64,000 bases of DNA from a virus. Each line of letters starts with the position of its first letter. Within the stretch, counting starts at the first letter, position 1. The position numbers were made by a program, and so were the translations under genes. Below the pieces are notes generated by a model. It was not told where the DNA came from, did not search any database, and was given only the letters and a program-made list of their open reading frames with translations. Shown piece after piece: positions 31,280 through 40,295 of the stretch. The DNA lies in IMG/VR virus record IMGVR_UViG_3300042451_000817, positions 1 through 64,000 of that record; one strand, 5' to 3'.

Positions 31280-31513
31280 ATGCCGGTACAAATAACCATA
31301 AATTCAATAACTGGATTGTCTCCATACGATGTATATTTGTGCGACGACCCAATTACTAGTTGTTTTTATATAGACACTATAACAACTGGTTCAATACCTT
31401 ATGTGTTTAATGTTCCCGCAATTGTTGAAGATAATCTCTCATTCAATTTAAAAATTGTGGATAGTAATGAGTGTGAGTTTTACACATATTTAATAGTTAG
31501 CGGATTATGGTAA
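31280..31513 (+). CDS. 77-aa virion-associated protein, paralogue of the gene at 40074
   Basis: The product (MPVQITINSITGLSPYDVYL) is beta-rich, with Cys at similar spacing to the 73-aa protein encoded at 40074-40295. The two align through the V-x-I-x-x-(V/I)-x-G opening, YDVYLCD versus SVYVCTI, PYVFNVPA versus PVSFNLPS, and the final S-N/E-C-E-F-Y/E. It overlaps the next fibre-like gene by 7 nt. Its paralogue lies next to a large SprB-repeat virion protein, so both are probably small accessory subunits of adhesins. Confidence 0.65.
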   Translation: MPVQITINSITGLSPYDVYLCDDPITSCFYIDTITTGSIPYVFNVPAIVEDNLSFNLKIVDSNECEFYTYLIVSGLW

Positions 31514-33831
31514 CAACAGGATGTTCGTCAACATATTGTATACAAGGAACTAATTCCATATTGGATGATGTTTATAGTGCTAACACAGGTTCAACGGTAC
31601 CATCATATAATGGTGAGTTATATTGGACAGGTTCAAGTAATGGTTATTTCATATATTATAAAAGTGCAACAACTCAATGGTGTTTATCAACGGCTTTGGG
31701 TGGAACTTGTTTATTATCAGGACCATCACCATCACCTAATAGTTGTCCTAATTTATCTCCATTTTTATTTAGTGAGGGAGATTGTCCGACAACCACGACA
31801 ACAACAACTAATCCTTGTAATGATTTTGACTTTGACGCATATTTTGATTGTTATGTTCCGCCTACAACAACTACTACATCAACTTCAACAACAACCACAA
31901 CAACCACAATACCTCCTACCATATGTGTTGGTGTTGGTGTTGACGCGATAGCTGAATATGTTGATCCAATTCCAACATCAACTACAACCACATCTACAAC
32001 CACAATCGCTCCTGTAGTCAGAGATTGTATATTTTTTGGTGATGTTACTTTTAATACTATAAATTCTATTATTGAATGTCCCGCTCTTGATGGTGATCCT
32101 CTTAGTGAACAATTTCAAGATTGTTTTACTGGTGAATTATTATACGCCCCAATTCCAATTGCGACTCCAAGTGGAGACACTATAACTAAATTTATGATTT
32201 TTAGGTCAATAGTTAATGGAGAATCAAGATGTATATCCTATTTAGGTCAAAATACTTGTAATACCGGTGTTAATAATATTGTGTTAATTGAAGGGCCTAT
32301 TGGTTACTCTAACTTGGGCGATTGTGATAAATGTATACCACCAACAACTACCACCACAACAACAATTCCAATAGAATTTTGTGTATTAGGTACTGAAGAT
32401 TTTAATTTTATTTCTAGCGAACTTGAGGAATACTTATTTGAAGTGCCTTGTTATTCTTCCACGACAACTACCACCACAACTTCTCCATCTTGTTCTTGTC
32501 CTGAAGGTTATACTTTACTACCTGACGGAGTTACCTGTGAAGAGATATTAGAAGAATTAGCAACTCCACCATTAAATCCAAGAATAATAGGGGTTAATTA
32601 TGAAGATTATCCTGCAACAAATGGTGGTCGTTTAGGTTTATTAGTTTATGAAGAAATAACCAATAAAGGATGGCCTATTTTTGGTTTACCTAATATACAG
32701 ACAGGTTCTCCATCATTAAATAGTGCAACTCCAAGTAGTTTATCAATAATACCTGTTAGTGGTTATACCAATCAAGGTATTCTATACAATTCGTTATCAC
32801 CATCGTCACTTCCGAACACCCCTCACGCATCTTTAAATTATCCTTTCGGATATTGGCCAGTACCTTATCCACCAACCAATAACCCACCTAATACACCTAA
32901 TTTAGGTTTAGTCGGTAATCCACAAAGTTTGTCTTACTTAGCTGAAAGTTTTGTTAATTCAGGAGTTTTAAATCTTGGCAGCGGTAGTTCTATTAATATA
33001 GAATATAATAGATACGACGCAATAAATTTATTATGGGGTAAATATTCTGTATCGGGTTCTTGGGCTTCTCAAGTCGGAGTTTGGTCTGACGCACCATCAC
33101 CACCTAATACTAGTCCTTTATACGTATTAGCAAACACTTGGATAGGTATAACTCAATGTATAGAAATACCTGAAAGTAAAAAATATTATATATTAGTAAA
33201 TGCCAATAACGCAGTTAGAATCACTATTAATGGGTTACTTGCCGTAGAACTTAATAATGGTGATGGTGAAAAACAAGCTTTAGCATTTGTGAATTGTTTC
33301 CCAATAAGTCTGTCGGCCGGTACTTCAATAATTAATGTTGAGGGTGGTAACTATTTCGGTGGAGGTAATTTAGCCTTTGAATTATTAGACATACCTATAG
33401 ACGATTTATTATCCGCGACAACATATTCGAGTATTGAACCATATGTAATATTCTCAACAAAACAAAAAAGACCTAGAGCTTTTGATATTAATTTTATTAG
33501 TGGTAGTACCACAATAACATCATCGAGTAATTTTTCGACTAATGATGTCGGAGCATTTGTTCAATTCCCTTCTTTTGTTTATTCTGGAACATATATAACC
33601 CAAGTTATTGATTCAAGTACCGCAATAATTAATTCAGGAGCAACCGCAACAGGTTTAGGAGTTGCGGGAGTCGCTAACGGATCATCAACAGGTAGAATTT
33701 ATTTCATATTTGATACGGGTCAATTATTTGCCAGTGGATTACCTCAAGGATTTACTTGTCCGGCAGGTTATACATATGTAAATTGTGGAGGCCCAACTTG
33801 TTTAAGTGTTTCTAGAGTTAATTGTACTTAA
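31507..33831 (+). CDS. Modular adhesin/tail fibre-like protein with poly-Thr linkers
   Basis: The 774-aa protein consists of Cys-containing beta modules linked by Thr tracts. The first module has NGELYWTGSSNGYFIYY, then TQWCLSTALGG. Poly-Thr linkers (CPTTTTTTTNPC, PPTTTTTSTSTTTTTT, PPTTTTTTTIPIEF, STTTTTTTSPSC) follow, and an EGF-like CPEGYTLLPDGVTCEE lies near residue 332. The middle is Pro/Ser-rich, followed by beta-rich domains and a Cys-rich end (PAGYTYVNCGGPTC). It is probably a host-binding distal virion component. It is on the plus strand among minus-strand virion genes. A terminator follows. Confidence 0.7.
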   Translation: MVTTGCSSTYCIQGTNSILDDVYSANTGSTVPSYNGELYWTGSSNGYFIYYKSATTQWCLSTALGGTCLLSGPSPSPNSCPNLSPFLFSEGDCPTTTTTTTNPCNDFDFDAYFDCYVPPTTTTTSTSTTTTTTTIPPTICVGVGVDAIAEYVDPIPTSTTTTSTTTIAPVVRDCIFFGDVTFNTINSIIECPALDGDPLSEQFQDCFTGELLYAPIPIATPSGDTITKFMIFRSIVNGESRCISYLGQNTCNTGVNNIVLIEGPIGYSNLGDCDKCIPPTTTTTTTIPIEFCVLGTEDFNFISSELEEYLFEVPCYSSTTTTTTTSPSCSCPEGYTLLPDGVTCEEILEELATPPLNPRIIGVNYEDYPATNGGRLGLLVYEEITNKGWPIFGLPNIQTGSPSLNSATPSSLSIIPVSGYTNQGILYNSLSPSSLPNTPHASLNYPFGYWPVPYPPTNNPPNTPNLGLVGNPQSLSYLAESFVNSGVLNLGSGSSINIEYNRYDAINLLWGKYSVSGSWASQVGVWSDAPSPPNTSPLYVLANTWIGITQCIEIPESKKYYILVNANNAVRITINGLLAVELNNGDGEKQALAFVNCFPISLSAGTSIINVEGGNYFGGGNLAFELLDIPIDDLLSATTYSSIEPYVIFSTKQKRPRAFDINFISGSTTITSSSNFSTNDVGAFVQFPSFVYSGTYITQVIDSSTAIINSGATATGLGVAGVANGSSTGRIYFIFDTGQLFASGLPQGFTCPAGYTYVNCGGPTCLSVSRVNCT
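31789..32010 (+). repeat. ACA/ACC-rich tracts encoding poly-Thr linkers
   Basis: Three near-microsatellite runs of Thr codons (31789-31809, about 31864-31908 and about 31970-32008) encode poly-Thr linkers of the adhesin. They are candidates for slippage-driven length variation. Confidence 0.8.
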
Positions 33832-33837
33832 AAAAAA

Positions 33838-33857
33838 TGGTGACAAAATAATCACCA
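33838..33857. terminator. Bidirectional terminator between convergent genes
   Basis: A TGGTGA/TCACCA stem with an 8-nt loop is flanked by A-rich sequence on the left and T-rich sequence on the right, which provides a T-run on both strands. It lies between the convergent fibre and RuvC-like genes. Confidence 0.65.
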
Positions 33858-34451
33858 AATTTTTTCTTGTTTCATATAACCTAAAACACAACAATAAGCA
33901 TCGGATTGGTCGAAATTTTCTTTTTTAAGAGTATTGTTTTTGGTATATTGCCATTGTATTTGAGGTTCTCTTTTAGCAACTAAATCCCAAATTATTTGTT
34001 TTTTATCACAATCTTTTGGATAACCTCCAAATAATACAAACTTACCCTTTTGATTTTGTTGAACCAAATGTGGGAAAGCATTTTTTCTTGAATTATACGT
34101 TGATATGAATTCAGGAACAATACCTAAAGAATCGTAAATGAGTTTACATAGAAAACTATTGAACCTTAATAAGGTTTGTATTGTGTAGATATTGTTAGAA
34201 TTAAGTAAAGGCTCTTCTATAATAACCTTAGTAATACCTAAATCAGTATATTGTATTAATTTTGTTTTAAAAATGTCACTCTTTAAAAGAAGTTCTTTAA
34301 TTTTATCTTCTTCTTTTGGTTTTGGTTTAGGGGAAATGTGAGTTAATTCTAATAATTCTTTTGTTTGAATATCGAATAATGCCCAACCAATGGTGCTAGT
34401 GGAAATGTCAAGTCCTAATACTTTAGGACTTTGCTTTAAATTTTTTCTCAT
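33852..34451 (-). CDS. RuvC-like Holliday junction resolvase
   Basis: The 199-aa RNase H-fold protein begins with VLGLDISTSTIGWALFD, where the first catalytic Asp sits at residue 15. IIEEPLL supplies the Glu on the next strand, and the C-terminal NFDQSDAYCCVLGYM supplies the final Asp. This is the arrangement of phage RuvC-type resolvases, which cut four-way junctions before packaging. In T4 that role is played by the unrelated endonuclease VII (gp49). The gene is embedded among virion genes, 1 bp after the 815-aa virion gene, and shares a terminator with the convergent fibre gene. Confidence 0.85.
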   Translation of the reverse strand: MRKNLKQSPKVLGLDISTSTIGWALFDIQTKELLELTHISPKPKPKEEDKIKELLLKSDIFKTKLIQYTDLGITKVIIEEPLLNSNNIYTIQTLLRFNSFLCKLIYDSLGIVPEFISTYNSRKNAFPHLVQQNQKGKFVLFGGYPKDCDKKQIIWDLVAKREPQIQWQYTKNNTLKKENFDQSDAYCCVLGYMKQEKIW

Positions 34452-34452
34452 A

Positions 34453-36900
34453 TTAAAAATCTAATTTTACTAAGAATTGCTGAGTTCCCTGTCTTAAAAC
34501 AGGTGATTGCATCTTAGATATAATCATAAGATTTTTTTCGTTATCGTAAAGACCAATTTCGGTAATAAATCTACGTTCGCTAACGTTCCAAGTAGGATTA
34601 GAAGGTGTTTGAAATTCTGTCTGACTCAAATTTACCTTATATCTCATTTCATAAATCGTTGCCTCAATATCAGCTTCAATTGAACCGTAAAAATAATACT
34701 CGTCTCCAAAGTTAAGTGATGTTCCACTATAATTGGCCGGTGTTAGAGGTATATAATCATTCAAATTATATAATGGAGCGCTATCGTATAAATCTTTAGT
34801 TATTACAAAAGTGTTTTGAGTTAATCCGTCTTGAGTTATATAACCATTAATCATAGTTGAATCTAATTGATCGGTAAAATCAATTACTTTCCATAAAGAA
34901 GAGTCAGGTCTACCGGTTCCAGAAACTTTTTGTACTAATATCTCAAATTTATTAGCGTAATAACCTTCAATAGTATCACAAGAAGTTGGACATAATGTCG
35001 TTGTTGTGGTTAATGGTTCATATGTTGTAGTTGTTGTGACATAAGGTGAAAATGGTTGTTTTAAACAATTAAATTCGGGTCCGAATTGTAAAGTAACATT
35101 TTGAGAACTTAAATTAGTACAATCAATATTTGGTCCTTGAATTTTAGTATAATAATTACAATGTAATGAATTTAGACAAAAAATATCATCATTAAATCTA
35201 TAAGTTACATACAAATATTCGTCACTATTAAGTAGAATTCCTGTTGAATTACCTAATGTTCCGCAAACATTTGGCGTTATTAACCCTAATTTTGGTGCCG
35301 GTAATGTCCAATTTCTATTAGATTTATAAGACATAGCGGCAATTATTTCTTCATCATCAAAAATAATCATTTTTTGGTCAGGAAATACTTTACCAACTCT
35401 ATTAGGTCTTCCGTTGCTATCATTAGCATTTGTATCCCATAAGTGATAATATCTATGTCCAGGATTATTCATATCTAAATTTTTATTAGATTCTAAATAA
35501 TAAACTTGAAACAGATTAAGATTCTCAAATCCTGGAGGGTCAACCCAAAATGTTTGACCATAACAACATTCAGGGTTTTTGTGCCACATAATCCAAGGTA
35601 TATGAACTCTAAAATTTCTAGCCTGTCCCGTATTACCAGGATTATCTTGATCAAAAGGCTCTAACGCAAATTTTTCACCATAATATAAACCAGGTGAATT
35701 ATTGGTATAATGAACTATCGATATTGCTTTTTGTTCTTTAGGTTCAACAAATACTATTTCTCCTAAAGAATTATAATAATAAACATAATCGGTATCATTT
35801 TGACCATTACTATTAGAGTAGCCAAAATATTCTTTAGAACCCAAATAATTTATCGATCCAAATTTCGTATAACCAGCATAGAATGATGGATTTAACCCTG
35901 CGGGGTTTTCAGACCAAGGAGTGTTCATATTCCACACATTTGTAAATGTTACCCCCGCATTACATTCAGATTGGAAATCTATTACCCCAGCATTATATGT
36001 TGGTACCGTACTATCATAAATGGTGGTCATATTTGGTGGATATACCAAAGCTCTAACATAACAATCTCCACCTAAAATTGATAAATTTGGTGTTGGTCTA
36101 TCTAAAGTAACCTCATTATTACATATTGAGATTATTCTATATGTCATCATTGGATGGCAACTATCGATATTCATAACACAATCCACAGGTGGTGTTGGTA
36201 TGAAAGGTTCTGTTGTCGTTGTTGTGGTTGTCGGCTCAATCGTTGTCGTTGTTGTGGTAGTAGGTGAACAAGGATTAAATGTGGTTGTGGTAGTTGTTAT
36301 TGGTATTGTGGTAGTAGTCGTTGTTGTTGCGGTGCAAACACAAGTATCGGTAATGTTAGGATTATAATAAAAAGTTATAAAATCTCCCGCCGCAGGTTGT
36401 CTAACAATTCCTTCACTACAATCCGAATAAATTAAAGTAACTTTATCACTACAACCAAAATCTGAAATATGTACAACATAATTAGAATTAATCACATAAT
36501 CTTCACTTGTAAAAACTTTCCAATCAACAGGTGTATCCTCAATATTTTCTGTATCCCCATCAAAAAAACCTTTCATAGCGGCGGTATTATATATTAAAGA
36601 AACTACTGAATCGGAAAAAGGGATTCCGTAAGTATTTCCGCTAGTCCCATCTACATAGTAAGGATATTTAGTATATTGTTTGTTTGATTCCGGAACTCCC
36701 GATATATTACTAGAATTAAATGATGGTTCTAAAACATATGAATTTGCGTGAGGAAAAGAAGGTATTGCGTCGTAAGATACTTCACTATCCCCTATTTGAA
36801 AATAAGAAATATTAAAATTTCCCTGAGATAATTTTCTTCTACCTGTATCAGTTAATTTTGTATTAATTAACCCTGATGTGTTTTTTATTATATAAGACAT
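34453..36900 (-). CDS. Virion protein with poly-Thr linkers (815 aa)
   Basis: The N-terminal SYIIKNTSGLINTKLTDTGR and SYFQIGDSEVSYDA, and the C-terminal RRFITEIGLYDNEKNLMIIS, resemble the start and end blocks of virion baseplate or neck proteins in T4-like phages of environmental bacteria. Between residues about 195 and 235 lie long Thr tracts (ATTTTTTTIPITTTTTT and PTTTTTTTIEPTTTTTTT), and another near 615-640 (TTTTTYEPLTTTTT). The middle is beta-rich with Trp/Asn-rich loops. It is probably a tail or baseplate-associated adhesin carrier. A TATTTATA element directly abuts the ATG. Confidence 0.65.
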   Translation of the reverse strand: MSYIIKNTSGLINTKLTDTGRRKLSQGNFNISYFQIGDSEVSYDAIPSFPHANSYVLEPSFNSSNISGVPESNKQYTKYPYYVDGTSGNTYGIPFSDSVVSLIYNTAAMKGFFDGDTENIEDTPVDWKVFTSEDYVINSNYVVHISDFGCSDKVTLIYSDCSEGIVRQPAAGDFITFYYNPNITDTCVCTATTTTTTTIPITTTTTTFNPCSPTTTTTTTIEPTTTTTTTEPFIPTPPVDCVMNIDSCHPMMTYRIISICNNEVTLDRPTPNLSILGGDCYVRALVYPPNMTTIYDSTVPTYNAGVIDFQSECNAGVTFTNVWNMNTPWSENPAGLNPSFYAGYTKFGSINYLGSKEYFGYSNSNGQNDTDYVYYYNSLGEIVFVEPKEQKAISIVHYTNNSPGLYYGEKFALEPFDQDNPGNTGQARNFRVHIPWIMWHKNPECCYGQTFWVDPPGFENLNLFQVYYLESNKNLDMNNPGHRYYHLWDTNANDSNGRPNRVGKVFPDQKMIIFDDEEIIAAMSYKSNRNWTLPAPKLGLITPNVCGTLGNSTGILLNSDEYLYVTYRFNDDIFCLNSLHCNYYTKIQGPNIDCTNLSSQNVTLQFGPEFNCLKQPFSPYVTTTTTYEPLTTTTTLCPTSCDTIEGYYANKFEILVQKVSGTGRPDSSLWKVIDFTDQLDSTMINGYITQDGLTQNTFVITKDLYDSAPLYNLNDYIPLTPANYSGTSLNFGDEYYFYGSIEADIEATIYEMRYKVNLSQTEFQTPSNPTWNVSERRFITEIGLYDNEKNLMIISKMQSPVLRQGTQQFLVKLDF
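34984..35036 (-). repeat. Thr-codon tract in the 815-aa virion gene
   Basis: A GTT/GGT-rich stretch in plus-strand sequence encodes two Thr runs separated by Tyr-Glu-Pro-Leu on the minus strand. Confidence 0.7.
36211..36330 (-). repeat. Long Thr-codon tract in the 815-aa virion gene
   Basis: About 120 bp of nearly pure Thr codons on the minus strand encode four Thr runs interrupted by Ile-Pro, Phe-Asn-Pro-Cys and Ile-Glu-Pro. Confidence 0.8.
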
Positions 36901-36908
36901 TATAAATA
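36901..36908 (-). promoter_or_regulatory. TATTTATA element directly abutting a start codon
   Basis: TATTTATA in minus sense ends at the base before the ATG at 36900. If it were a -10 element, transcription would start inside the gene, so a translational or leaderless role must be considered. Confidence 0.35.
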
Positions 36909-36932
36909 ATTATTTTACATTATTTTTTTTTA

Positions 36933-39047
36933 TTAAAATAAATCATTAAAATCGTTACCTTTATTAATTAGGCTTTTAAATGAAACATTTTTACTAATTG
37001 TTTTTAAACTAATCATTATCGGGCACTCCCCCTCCACTACCGTTGCGGTTCCTGATAACCCAACAACAATCCAATTATTTAATGGTGGAAAAGCCGGATT
37101 TAAAGATAGTACAAAATAACTTCTAACAGGATTGAAATTAACTTTCCATTGTGACGATGTATTATCCCAAATTAATGAATCTCCTCCAGATGAAACCCAA
37201 GATAATTTTCCATTAACAACTACATTAGGTTCAAATTGTATTGATTCTGTTGTAGTTCCAGTACTTTGTATTGTAGATATTGACATACAAAGTGTATTCC
37301 CTGTAGGTGTTGGAGCGATTGTCGTTGTTGTTGTAGTTGTTGGTCTTACCGCAACTAATTCACAAATTGTTACCGCAGTAAAATCACCATAATAATCAAC
37401 GGTCGTTGCCGTATACGACCCTTCCGTTAAATTAAAAATGTCGGGGTTAGTGTTTCCATTACTCCAAGTTGTTAAATATGGTGAAGTTCCTCCTGATATT
37501 GATAATGATATTGATCCGTCAGCTGAGGTAGGTGATGTAGGATTTGTTGGTATACATTCTACATCCATAGTAAATACCGTTGTAGGTATACACTCATTAC
37601 AGGTAGGTATTACATAAGGTATTGGTGTTGGTGTTGGGGTGGGTGTTGGTGTTGGAAGTTGGGGACATATTTTAGGTAAAACTGAAAAACTAATTGGGGA
37701 ATCTCCAACGCAATTACAAATTTCACTATCGTCAATTTGCCATTGACCATCGTAAGGACATTCGATGTCTTTTTCCGCAATTTGTGCTAAAATTAATTGG
37801 TTGGTTGTATCATAATAAATCCAAACACCACTATAAAATAATACTTTATCATCATTAAGATAAAAAGGTTTTCCATTTATAGTTCCTGAAGGAGTTAAAT
37901 TAGATATCTGTGTCAATCCTTCACCAGCCTCCAAATCACAGGTTAATGTTGTTTTAATACAACCACAAATATCAATAGAATTACAAAAATTATAACAAGA
38001 TCCTGTTGTCTCAATTATAGTGGTTGCTGAACTGGTGCTAATTGGTTTATCATATGCACAAACCTCCATAGTATCATCAATAGATAATAAAATAGCTTTT
38101 TTAGGATTTGTATTTAAATTATCATAAAAAGTTATTACTTCGTCATCTGTAGTCGCGGTAATTACCCAACATTTCTTAGATTCATTAAATTCGGGATAAC
38201 AATCGTAAAGACTTAATGTAAAATCATCTACAAAAATTGATGGTGTCCAATTGGTGTTAATAGAACCTGTTGGTGGACATATTCCTCCTCCGGTTGTGGT
38301 TGCCGATACTTGTCCGTCAATTTCAAAAACCCATTTAGAATCGTCCCAATATATTCTATAACCAACATCACTAATCCAAAATGTTTTTCCGTTGATAGTT
38401 CCTCCAACATAAAATTCCAAATTATCGTCTTCATTCGAAACTATAATACATTCACAATATCCTGTTGGGACGCAATCTAAAAAACAATTATTTGAAGTTT
38501 TGGCGGAATAAAAATTAGATACGTTTGGTGGAACTACTATCGGTTCTCCTTTTAAACAAAATGAGGAAGTTCCTCCTGAACTTAATACAAACGCTTTCCC
38601 TTCATTATTACAATCATAATATGAAATTGTGTAAGTACTATCCGCACTAAAAAACCAACAACTACAATCACCGCAAGTATCTCCTGTCGGGTTTGGACAA
38701 GGTTGGTCTCCTTTATAGGATAAAATAGGCGCCGTACCCCCTGAACAAAATTCAAAATCTGTAGTATCCGCAATATCCCAATTATTAAAATTACAAATAC
38801 TAGAATTTGTAGATGAGGAAAAAATTGTAACTCCGGGATTCAATACGTCTTCAAAAGACCACCCGTTTATTACGAAATTCCAATATATTATATAATTGTT
38901 TCCTGAATAACTACCAATATAATATGGTTTTTCACCATAACCTGTATTAATATAACCTTCTTGAAACAAATCGATGCTAAAAACGCTCTCATCAGAACAT
39001 TCAAAACTTAATTTAAGACAAACACAGGCACTTGATCCACCAGCCAT
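36933..39047 (-). CDS. Modular Cys-rich virion protein with SprB-like repeat (704 aa)
   Basis: At least four diverged modules repeat along the chain, with centres NTGYGEKPYYIGSYSG, GGTINGKTFWISDVGYR, SGTINGKPFYLNDDKV and PNVVVNGKLSWVSSGGD. Each is followed by an I-x-W or Y-D/S strand, and Cys residues flank the modules. Between residues about 450 and 580 lie a Pro-Thr linker (PTPTPTPTPTP), an SprB-type repeat (ISGGTSPYLTTWSNGN) and a poly-Thr run. It is probably an adhesin of the tail tip or fibre. The module type also occurs at the start of the plus-strand adhesin at 31507, so the two genes share building blocks. Confidence 0.65.
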   Translation of the reverse strand: MAGGSSACVCLKLSFECSDESVFSIDLFQEGYINTGYGEKPYYIGSYSGNNYIIYWNFVINGWSFEDVLNPGVTIFSSSTNSSICNFNNWDIADTTDFEFCSGGTAPILSYKGDQPCPNPTGDTCGDCSCWFFSADSTYTISYYDCNNEGKAFVLSSGGTSSFCLKGEPIVVPPNVSNFYSAKTSNNCFLDCVPTGYCECIIVSNEDDNLEFYVGGTINGKTFWISDVGYRIYWDDSKWVFEIDGQVSATTTGGGICPPTGSINTNWTPSIFVDDFTLSLYDCYPEFNESKKCWVITATTDDEVITFYDNLNTNPKKAILLSIDDTMEVCAYDKPISTSSATTIIETTGSCYNFCNSIDICGCIKTTLTCDLEAGEGLTQISNLTPSGTINGKPFYLNDDKVLFYSGVWIYYDTTNQLILAQIAEKDIECPYDGQWQIDDSEICNCVGDSPISFSVLPKICPQLPTPTPTPTPTPIPYVIPTCNECIPTTVFTMDVECIPTNPTSPTSADGSISLSISGGTSPYLTTWSNGNTNPDIFNLTEGSYTATTVDYYGDFTAVTICELVAVRPTTTTTTTIAPTPTGNTLCMSISTIQSTGTTTESIQFEPNVVVNGKLSWVSSGGDSLIWDNTSSQWKVNFNPVRSYFVLSLNPAFPPLNNWIVVGLSGTATVVEGECPIMISLKTISKNVSFKSLINKGNDFNDLF
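37311..37350 (-). repeat. Thr-codon tract in the 704-aa virion gene
   Basis: A GTT-rich plus-strand run encodes Thr residues next to the SprB-like repeat. A separate Pro-Thr (GGTGTT) run lies near 37620-37655. Confidence 0.65.
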
Positions 39048-39072
39048 ATAATTAAACTTTAATCATAAATAT

Positions 39073-40053
39073 TTAGTTTTCATTTTTAATTATGCTTTTC
39101 ATAATTTCAATGTATTTTATTGTAGAACTATTCTTATCAATATAATCGAAATGATTAATATTTTGTTTTAATCTATCTAAAGGGTTGACATTAATATATT
39201 CTCCTTTATAAAATTTTTTACTTTTTAAATTTTCTGTCACACCCGCCATATGTAAAATTGGTTTTTTTTCATAAGTCTTAATGTCGTCAGTTGCCCAAGA
39301 AAAATCTAAACTATTATGTATTTTTGTTTCAAAACCAAAATACCATAAATTCCATAATAAAGACCACATTTCAGCTGTCCAAAATTGAATTTGTCCCGGA
39401 TTAATTGGAAATCTTTTTTGGTAATCTAACATTTGATTATACAAGGGAGTACAATCTGAATATATTTTTTCCCACATATCTTTGTTTGTGTTTTTTATAA
39501 TATATTGACCTCCACCTGAGTTTTCTTGATTACATTTTATACAATCAATAGTAATTCCGACAACATTAACCATTTCATCTAATAATTGTTCTTTATTTGA
39601 ATTTGGGTGATGTTTTTCATATCTGTCACAACAATCTTTTATGTAGTTGTAACCAATATAACCTATAGTATCGGATAAATAAATTATGTCGTCTTTTAAT
39701 AAGTCATCATAATTTGGTTTTTCTCTAAAAACAATATCCGCATCGTGAAGAAAAAAATTTTTACCCAAATTAGGATATTGTTCTAACCATTTTGATATTA
39801 AAAATGGTTTTATACTGGGTATATATTTTTTATCTTTTCTATCATCAATATAGTGATGAACGTTAACTTCATATTTTTTTAAATTAAGTGACCCTGTTGT
39901 GGGATTTTCTCTACCATTCTTTAACGCAAAGATAACGTGAATATTTTTTGGATTAATACCTTTTTCGATAAAATTATTTATGTAGATTTCCGATTGCCAA
40001 TGGAAATAGGGTACATCGGGTTGTGCCGAAACAAATACTAAATCATTATTCAT
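39073..40053 (-). CDS. Glycosyltransferase-like protein
   Basis: The 326-aa protein has the look of a GT-A fold sugar transferase. NDLVFVSAQPDVPYFHWQS starts the nucleotide-sugar domain. FLHDADIVFR (residues 101-110) contains a DAD metal-binding DxD motif after a strand, and GGGQYIIKNTNKDMWEKI matches the acceptor-side loop. HMAGV near residue 268 could be the late His motif. It has no signal peptide or membrane anchor. It lies between the 704-aa and 803-aa adhesin genes, so it may glycosylate virion Thr/Ser residues. The family is not pinned down and no specificity can be read. Confidence 0.7.
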   Translation of the reverse strand: MNNDLVFVSAQPDVPYFHWQSEIYINNFIEKGINPKNIHVIFALKNGRENPTTGSLNLKKYEVNVHHYIDDRKDKKYIPSIKPFLISKWLEQYPNLGKNFFLHDADIVFREKPNYDDLLKDDIIYLSDTIGYIGYNYIKDCCDRYEKHHPNSNKEQLLDEMVNVVGITIDCIKCNQENSGGGQYIIKNTNKDMWEKIYSDCTPLYNQMLDYQKRFPINPGQIQFWTAEMWSLLWNLWYFGFETKIHNSLDFSWATDDIKTYEKKPILHMAGVTENLKSKKFYKGEYINVNPLDRLKQNINHFDYIDKNSSTIKYIEIMKSIIKNEN

Positions 40054-40073
40054 AAATCAAATATATGAATAAA

Positions 40074-40295
40074 TCAAGAACAATAAAGTATTTCGAAATT
40101 TTCACATTCAGAACACACAATTCTTAATAGTATTACGGGAGCGTAAATATATTGTGAAGGTAGATTAAATGAAACAGGAAAAGATGGTGTTGTGATTTGT
40201 CCTATTTCAACGCATTCCGTATTATATATAGTACAAACATAAACACTACACGGAAATGAGTCGCCAGAAACGTTATTTATTTCAACTGATGTCAT
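40074..40295 (-). CDS. 73-aa virion-associated protein, paralogue of the gene at 31280
   Basis: This small beta-rich protein is alignable with the 77-aa product at 31280. VEINNVSGDSFPCSVYVCTI corresponds to QITINSITGLSPYDVYLCD, and PVSFNLPSQYIYAPVILLRI corresponds to the middle part of the other. Cysteines are partly shared. It starts directly after the SprB-repeat protein stop. It may cap or chaperone the adhesin; only the paralogy is shown. Confidence 0.65.
   Translation of the reverse strand: MTSVEINNVSGDSFPCSVYVCTIYNTECVEIGQITTPSFPVSFNLPSQYIYAPVILLRIVCSECENFEILYCS

Noticed and set aside
31565-31951. 128-aa frame inside the 774-aa adhesin gene
   Set aside because: It is an alternative plus-strand frame, rich in His, Gln and Leu, typical of a shadow of Thr-codon repeats.
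31789-32010. Thr-codon runs as a possible phage origin or CRISPR-like element
   Set aside because: They are in frame with a long ORF and explained by poly-Thr linkers.
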